Of a stretch of 17,087 nucleotides of DNA, positions 14,720 to 17,087 are shown in pieces. The notes beneath the pieces are model-generated. The model was given only the letters and a program-made list of their open reading frames with translations, searched no databases and was not told where the DNA came from. This DNA comes from UBA922 sp035438805 (GTDB lineage: Bacteria > Patescibacteriota > Patescibacteriia > Magasanikbacterales > UBA922). The position numbers and the translations under genes are program-made. Numbering within the stretch: the first letter of the stretch is position 1; every line of letters starts with the position of its first letter. The stretch covers positions 1-17,087 of the forward strand of contig DAORJA010000016.1 of assembly GCA_035438805.1 (NCBI GenBank), written 5' to 3'.

Positions 14720-15634
14720 TTATTGTTCAGATCGTGCAGGGGGACGTTTCATACTATCATTATCTGTAACAATCTTTTTACATTCTTCGGAACATGCACC
14801 ATGCATTTTTTCCACACAACTATCACAGCCAATAAATAATTTATTGCATTCTTTATTAATACAATTTCGGTAGGTATCGCATGCAACTGCACAGAGCAAA
14901 CACTTTCCTACAATTTCTTCTGTGTCAGTGAAGTTCACCCGAAGCGCAATCCGATCATCAAACGTAAAACATTTCCCTTCAAAAAAACCATCATTACCAT
15001 ATTTCTCAGCATACGTTACGATTCCACCGTCCAGCTGATATACCTGGCTCTTATCAAATCCGTAGGCTACGAATAATGCTGAAGCTGGTTCACAGCGCAC
15101 ACCACCCGTACAATACATCACAATCTTTTTCCCTTTGAACTGACCATAAAAATCCATCACATCTTTGAGATCACGAAAATATGATACAGGTGGACGAATT
15201 GCATTTTTGAAACGACCGATATCATATTCATAGTCATTACGCATATCAATCAAAACCATCTCCTCACCACGAGTAAGCCATTTGTGAAACGTATCACGAT
15301 CTACATGTTTACCACGCTTGGTCCAATCAATTTGATCTTTGATCTCAGTCGTAATAATTTCATCACGATATCTCACTCGAAGTTTTGGAAATGGAAGAAA
15401 ATCAGCAACATGTTCTTTCCAGTCAATTTTTTTATATAACCGATGCTGATTCATGTACGCTTTATAAAGCTCAATACTTTCTTTGGTCCCACCAATGTTT
15501 CCATTAATCCCATAATCACCAATGAGAATTCGTCCTTTGATACCTAAAGCAAGACAAATTTCTTTGTGCATTTCGACTTCTTTCGCCGGATTCTTGATGT
15601 TTACAATTTTGTAATACAATAAGGTGTGGAACAT
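14720..15634 (-). CDS. trhO: tRNA uridine(34) hydroxylase (rhodanese-domain TrhO/YceA family)
   Basis: TrhO uses O2 to hydroxylate U34 of several tRNAs, the first step of 5-methoxyuridine and cmo5U formation. The 304-aa protein has the N-terminal acylphosphatase-like domain (LLYYKIVNI, ALGIKGRILIGDYGINGNIG), a linker with FPKLRVRYRDEIIT, then a rhodanese domain with VLIDMRNDYEYDIGRFKNAI and the active loop YCTGGVRCEPAS, where C175 aligns with the catalytic cysteine and C181 is also conserved. The end is cysteine-rich (CLLCAVACDTYRNC, then CNKLFIGCDSCVEKMHG), as in the longer family members. The start is the ATG at 15632-15634; the frame upstream runs into the tRNA gene. It follows tRNA-Pro by 24 nt and is probably read from the tRNA promoter. 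Confidence 0.9.
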   Translation of the reverse strand: MFHTLLYYKIVNIKNPAKEVEMHKEICLALGIKGRILIGDYGINGNIGGTKESIELYKAYMNQHRLYKKIDWKEHVADFLPFPKLRVRYRDEIITTEIKDQIDWTKRGKHVDRDTFHKWLTRGEEMVLIDMRNDYEYDIGRFKNAIRPPVSYFRDLKDVMDFYGQFKGKKIVMYCTGGVRCEPASALFVAYGFDKSQVYQLDGGIVTYAEKYGNDGFFEGKCFTFDDRIALRVNFTDTEEIVGKCLLCAVACDTYRNCINKECNKLFIGCDSCVEKMHGACSEECKKIVTDNDSMKRPPARSEQ

Positions 15635-15658
15635 ATTTATATATAATACCCTTCTTCG

Positions 15659-15731
15659 TCGGGCTGACACGACTTGAACGTGCGGCCTCATGACCCCCAG
15701 CCATGCGCTCTACCAACTGAGCTACAGCCCG
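15659..15731 (-). tRNA. tRNA-Pro(GGG)
   Basis: The minus strand folds as a complete cloverleaf: acceptor CGGGCTG/CAGCCCG with discriminator A, D-arm GCTC-AGTTGGTA-GAGC, anticodon stem CATGG/TCATG with loop CTGGGGG giving anticodon GGG, variable loop AGGCC, and T-arm GCACG-TTCAAGT-CGTGT. The C1-G72 pair and A73 fit bacterial proline tRNAs. The 3' CCA is not encoded (ACG follows). It is a natural TrmD substrate, since G37 follows the GGG anticodon, and trmD is in the same window. Confidence 0.95.
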
Positions 15732-15751
15732 ATACAGTTCATTGCTTCCAG

Positions 15752-15780
15752 ATAATAAAACAAAAAACTCTTTTTTTCAA
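15752..15780 (-). promoter_or_regulatory. promoter for tRNA-Pro and trhO
   Basis: Minus-strand TTGAAA (15775-15780), a 17-nt spacer and TATTAT (15752-15757), about 14 nt before the expected tRNA transcript start region. It overlaps the terminator hairpin at 15766-15785. Confidence 0.6.
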
Positions 15781-15785
15781 GAGTT
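15762..15785 (-). terminator. terminator overlapping the tRNA-Pro promoter
   Basis: On the minus strand AACTCTT (15779-15785), a 6-nt loop and AAGAGTT (15766-15772), then Ts. It should end transcripts arriving from the 16181-16399 gene and its structured 3' region. The same bases form the -35 and spacer of the tRNA promoter. Confidence 0.6.
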
Positions 15786-16180
15786 CCTTGTATGACCCTA
15801 GAGAGATACAGTACGAAATACTACTCCTGAAAGAAACAGGTGGGTAGCCGCACTCCTAGCCCACGGGCTAGAAAAATATAGGCCTCCCTATGTAGTACAT
15901 TTGTAGAATAGTATATGTACTGTACCACTAGAACCAGGGTCATTCTCAATATATCAACAGACACAGTTTTGTGCAAACACCCATCCAGTATCTACCTTTG
16001 TACAGCTGAATACTGGGTAGGAGGCGACAGACGAGGTCGCCATTACACAAAAAAGAGCAATCCAGAAAAAACAGACAGAAAATCGAGCAGTCGACGCGTT
16101 GGGTCCGTAAACCCTCTGCGAACCCAAACACGTCACCGCAAGACTAGTCACTCGAACGCTAGCGTTCCCCCTTACACTCC
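15786..16180 (-). other. 395-nt non-coding stretch with several hairpins
   Basis: No convincing ORF lies here on either strand; the longest frames have no start signals. Inverted repeats seen are CTAGCCC/GGGCTAG (15856-15871), CCAGTAT/ATACTGG (15985-16016), GGCGAC/GTCGCC (16023-16041), TTGGGT/ACCCAA (16099-16127), the palindrome GAACGCTAGCGTTC (16154-16167) and CCTG/CAGG (15826-15840). A minus-strand terminator ends the stretch. It is either a long structured 3' UTR of the 72-aa ORF or an independent structured RNA. It does not match RNase P, tmRNA, 6S or SRP RNA signatures that I know. Confidence 0.4.
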
Positions 16181-16399
16181 TTAGAACGAACACCCCCCGT
16201 CGAATTCACGTTCTTCCTGAACACAGGACCATGCCGCTCCAGCACAAGCAGTGAAGTCGAGAACAAACTCTTCCTCGTCTGCTTCTCCCCACCCCTCTTC
16301 GTAGGATCCCGCTTGTCCCACGGACGATGAAGGAAAGATTCTGGCATTAACCAACTCCTGACGGACATACTCGAGCACATGTGCCCATACTTTGAACAT
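16181..16399 (-). CDS. GC-rich orphan ORF, unknown 72-aa acidic protein
   Basis: No family is recognised. The product begins MFKVWAHVLEYVRQELVNAR with a likely amphipathic helix, continues with FPSSSVGQAGSYEEGWGEAD and EEEFVLDFTACAGAAWSCVQ, and ends DGGCSF. It is acidic with three cysteines and no membrane span. A -10-like TAGAAT at 16434-16439 would start transcription near 16428, which favours this ATG over one at 16454-16456. No Shine-Dalgarno sequence is present. It is followed by a 14-bp perfect palindrome and other hairpins. The line 16261-16320 counts 34 G/C of 60, above the flanking average. It may be a real orphan or an accidental frame. Confidence 0.4.
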   Translation of the reverse strand: MFKVWAHVLEYVRQELVNARIFPSSSVGQAGSYEEGWGEADEEEFVLDFTACAGAAWSCVQEEREFDGGCSF

Positions 16400-16493
16400 A
16401 CATATTCGAGTGAGTTTTTGTCTGTATGGAAACATTCTACACACACAGAAAATCATTCGAAAAAATATTTACTAAGAATACAAAAATAAAAAA

Positions 16494-16531
16494 AACTTGT
16501 AAAGAATTAAAAATAATATTCTTTACAAGTT
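16494..16531 (-). terminator. terminator after the small Cys-rich gene
   Basis: AACTTGTAAAGAAT (16494-16507) and ATTCTTTACAAGTT (16518-16531) form a perfect 14-bp stem with a 10-nt loop. On the minus strand it is followed by TTTTTT and more T-rich sequence. No T-run follows on the plus strand. Confidence 0.85.
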
Positions 16532-16581
16532 ATTCACAGATATATATCACTGTATTCCTATGATGAAAAACAATGGCATAT

Positions 16582-16616
16582 GGGCGATCGATGAGTGGAG
16601 TACTCTTCGATCGCCC
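16582..16616 (-). repeat. long GC-rich hairpin downstream of the Cys-rich gene
   Basis: GGGCGATCGA (16582-16591) pairs perfectly with TCGATCGCCC (16607-16616). Inside, GAGT and ACTC pair around a 5-nt loop. It begins 27 nt past the stop codon at 16643-16645 and lies about 50 nt before the terminator at 16494-16531. Confidence 0.8.
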
Positions 16617-16642
16617 GGGACAAAAGGACAAAACTTCGAGAA

Positions 16643-16864
16643 TCAGGCCGCGCGAGCGACCTCAGGGGAAGCCGGGTACGCCGGCGTGTACGCACCAGAC
16701 CTCGAGACCGAGATGGTGCGTTTGCAGCAGTCACAAGCAGCAGAGTAATCGCCGTTGTTGCAGGGCACGATGGTGTCGATCTTGCCGGCACCGCACGAAC
16801 ACTGGAAGGGCTCACCTTTCTGGAGGCGTTCGATCCGCCCCACTCCTTTGATTCCGATTGACAT
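16643..16864 (-). CDS. small Cys-rich putative zinc-binding protein, 73 aa
   Basis: The protein of 73 aa begins MSIGIKGVGRIERLQKGEPF and then shows CSC (C22, C24), a lone C35, and CDCC (C44, C46, C47) in about 26 residues, which suggests a zinc ribbon or similar metal-binding knot. The tail is Ala/Pro/Ser-rich. The ATG at 16862-16864 is chosen because AAGGAG lies seven nt upstream; a nearer ATG two codons earlier would be too close to that site, and a longer upstream frame has no signal. The gene is GC-rich (37 of 60 in 16681-16740), follows another GC-rich gene by 117 nt, and is followed by a long hairpin and a strong terminator. No known family was recognised. Confidence 0.65.
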   Translation of the reverse strand: MSIGIKGVGRIERLQKGEPFQCSCGAGKIDTIVPCNNGDYSAACDCCKRTISVSRSGAYTPAYPASPEVARAA

Positions 16865-16981
16865 ACACATTCTCCTTGTGTGACGGGTGAACAAGACGAA
16901 TGGATGTGGACATTGCGAGAGCAGCAACGCGAGAACGAGAGTTGCCCGTTCAGCACGTTGCCGCACTCTTGCAGCTCGCGG

Positions 16982-17087
16982 TCAGTCGAGGTTGAGCTTG
17001 TGGCGCAACTCCGAGCGCTCACGAGAAGCGGTCTCGCGATCCCACATGGCATGGATCCGATCATCGAGCTGGACAGGCACAGTGTTC
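16982..17087 (-). CDS. C-terminal end of an unidentified protein (runs off window)
   Basis: The last 34 codons of a minus-strand frame are visible, reading NTVPVQLDDRIHAMWDRETA then SRERSELRHKLNLD before a TGA. The composition (charged, helix-forming, with no rare residues) looks genuine, and the GC content matches the neighbouring Cys-rich gene, so the two may form one unit. The 117 nt between them (16865-16981) hold no terminator I can see, only the AAGGAG site of the downstream gene. Function unknown. Confidence 0.5.
   Translation of the reverse strand, partial: NTVPVQLDDRIHAMWDRETASRERSELRHKLNLD

Noticed and set aside
15635..15691. Longer start for trhO
   Set aside because: Those 19 codons mostly read through the tRNA-Pro gene.
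16558..17064. 168-aa minus-strand frame
   Set aside because: It is Ser/Arg-rich and low-complexity, typical of an off-frame reading of GC-rich sequence. It runs across the Shine-Dalgarno-supported 73-aa gene and the long hairpin.

Overview
The window reads as chromosome of a small, AT-rich bacterium of the Candidate Phyla Radiation (Patescibacteria), most likely Parcubacteria/Paceibacteria. The basis is the 16S rRNA: a full-length minus-strand gene with an altered 907-926 region (AATAGACGG where nearly all bacteria have AATTGACGG), a changed 530-loop base and a divergent 3' end. The ribosomal proteins also carry the lysine/alanine-rich extensions common in that group. The standard genetic code fits every gene.

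Almost everything is translation machinery on the minus strand. From right to left: tRNA-Pro(GGG) followed by a TrhO-type tRNA U34 hydroxylase (14720-15731); plus-strand rpmB (L28) at 14459-14665; a site-2 (M50) membrane protease; the str operon rpsL-rpsG-fusA (10461-13531); a plus-strand pair of overlapping Nudix genes (9480-10416); a GC-rich orphan gene; trmD; a self-contained 16S rRNA unit (5910-8041); a DHFR/RibD-C-like reductase; a GC-rich micro-ORF cassette on the plus strand; a conserved-looking acidic protein of unknown function; and finally tuf-rpsJ and rplC-rplD-rplW-rplB, which leaves the window inside L2.

Transcription signals are unusually easy to read. Good -35/-10 pairs with 17-18 nt spacers precede the 16S gene, rplC, tuf, rpsL, the M50 gene, rpmB, the acidic protein, the Nudix pair, the tRNA and the micro-ORF cassette. 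Most units end in intrinsic terminators. The 16S gene has its own promoter, boxA-like element, a 25-nt leader/trailer processing stem and its own terminator, and no 23S or 5S follows it. rplC has its own promoter and a leader of about 250 nt containing an intrinsic terminator and mutually exclusive helices, which looks like an attenuator for the L3-L4-L23-L2 genes.

Between the housekeeping genes lie four visibly GC-richer islets (about 4985-5280, 8903-9352, 16080-16400 and 16560-17087). Sample 60-nt lines count 57-63% GC, against 30% in the neighbouring Nudix gene. They hold short orphan ORFs of 33, 128, 72 and 73 aa plus the tail of another gene. Two of them have strong AAGGAG Shine-Dalgarno sites, which the housekeeping genes here lack. 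Each is followed by an inverted repeat (long and stable in three, short in the fourth) and then a separate AT-rich intrinsic terminator. These islets, the rplC leader and the isolated 16S unit are the parts most worth following up.
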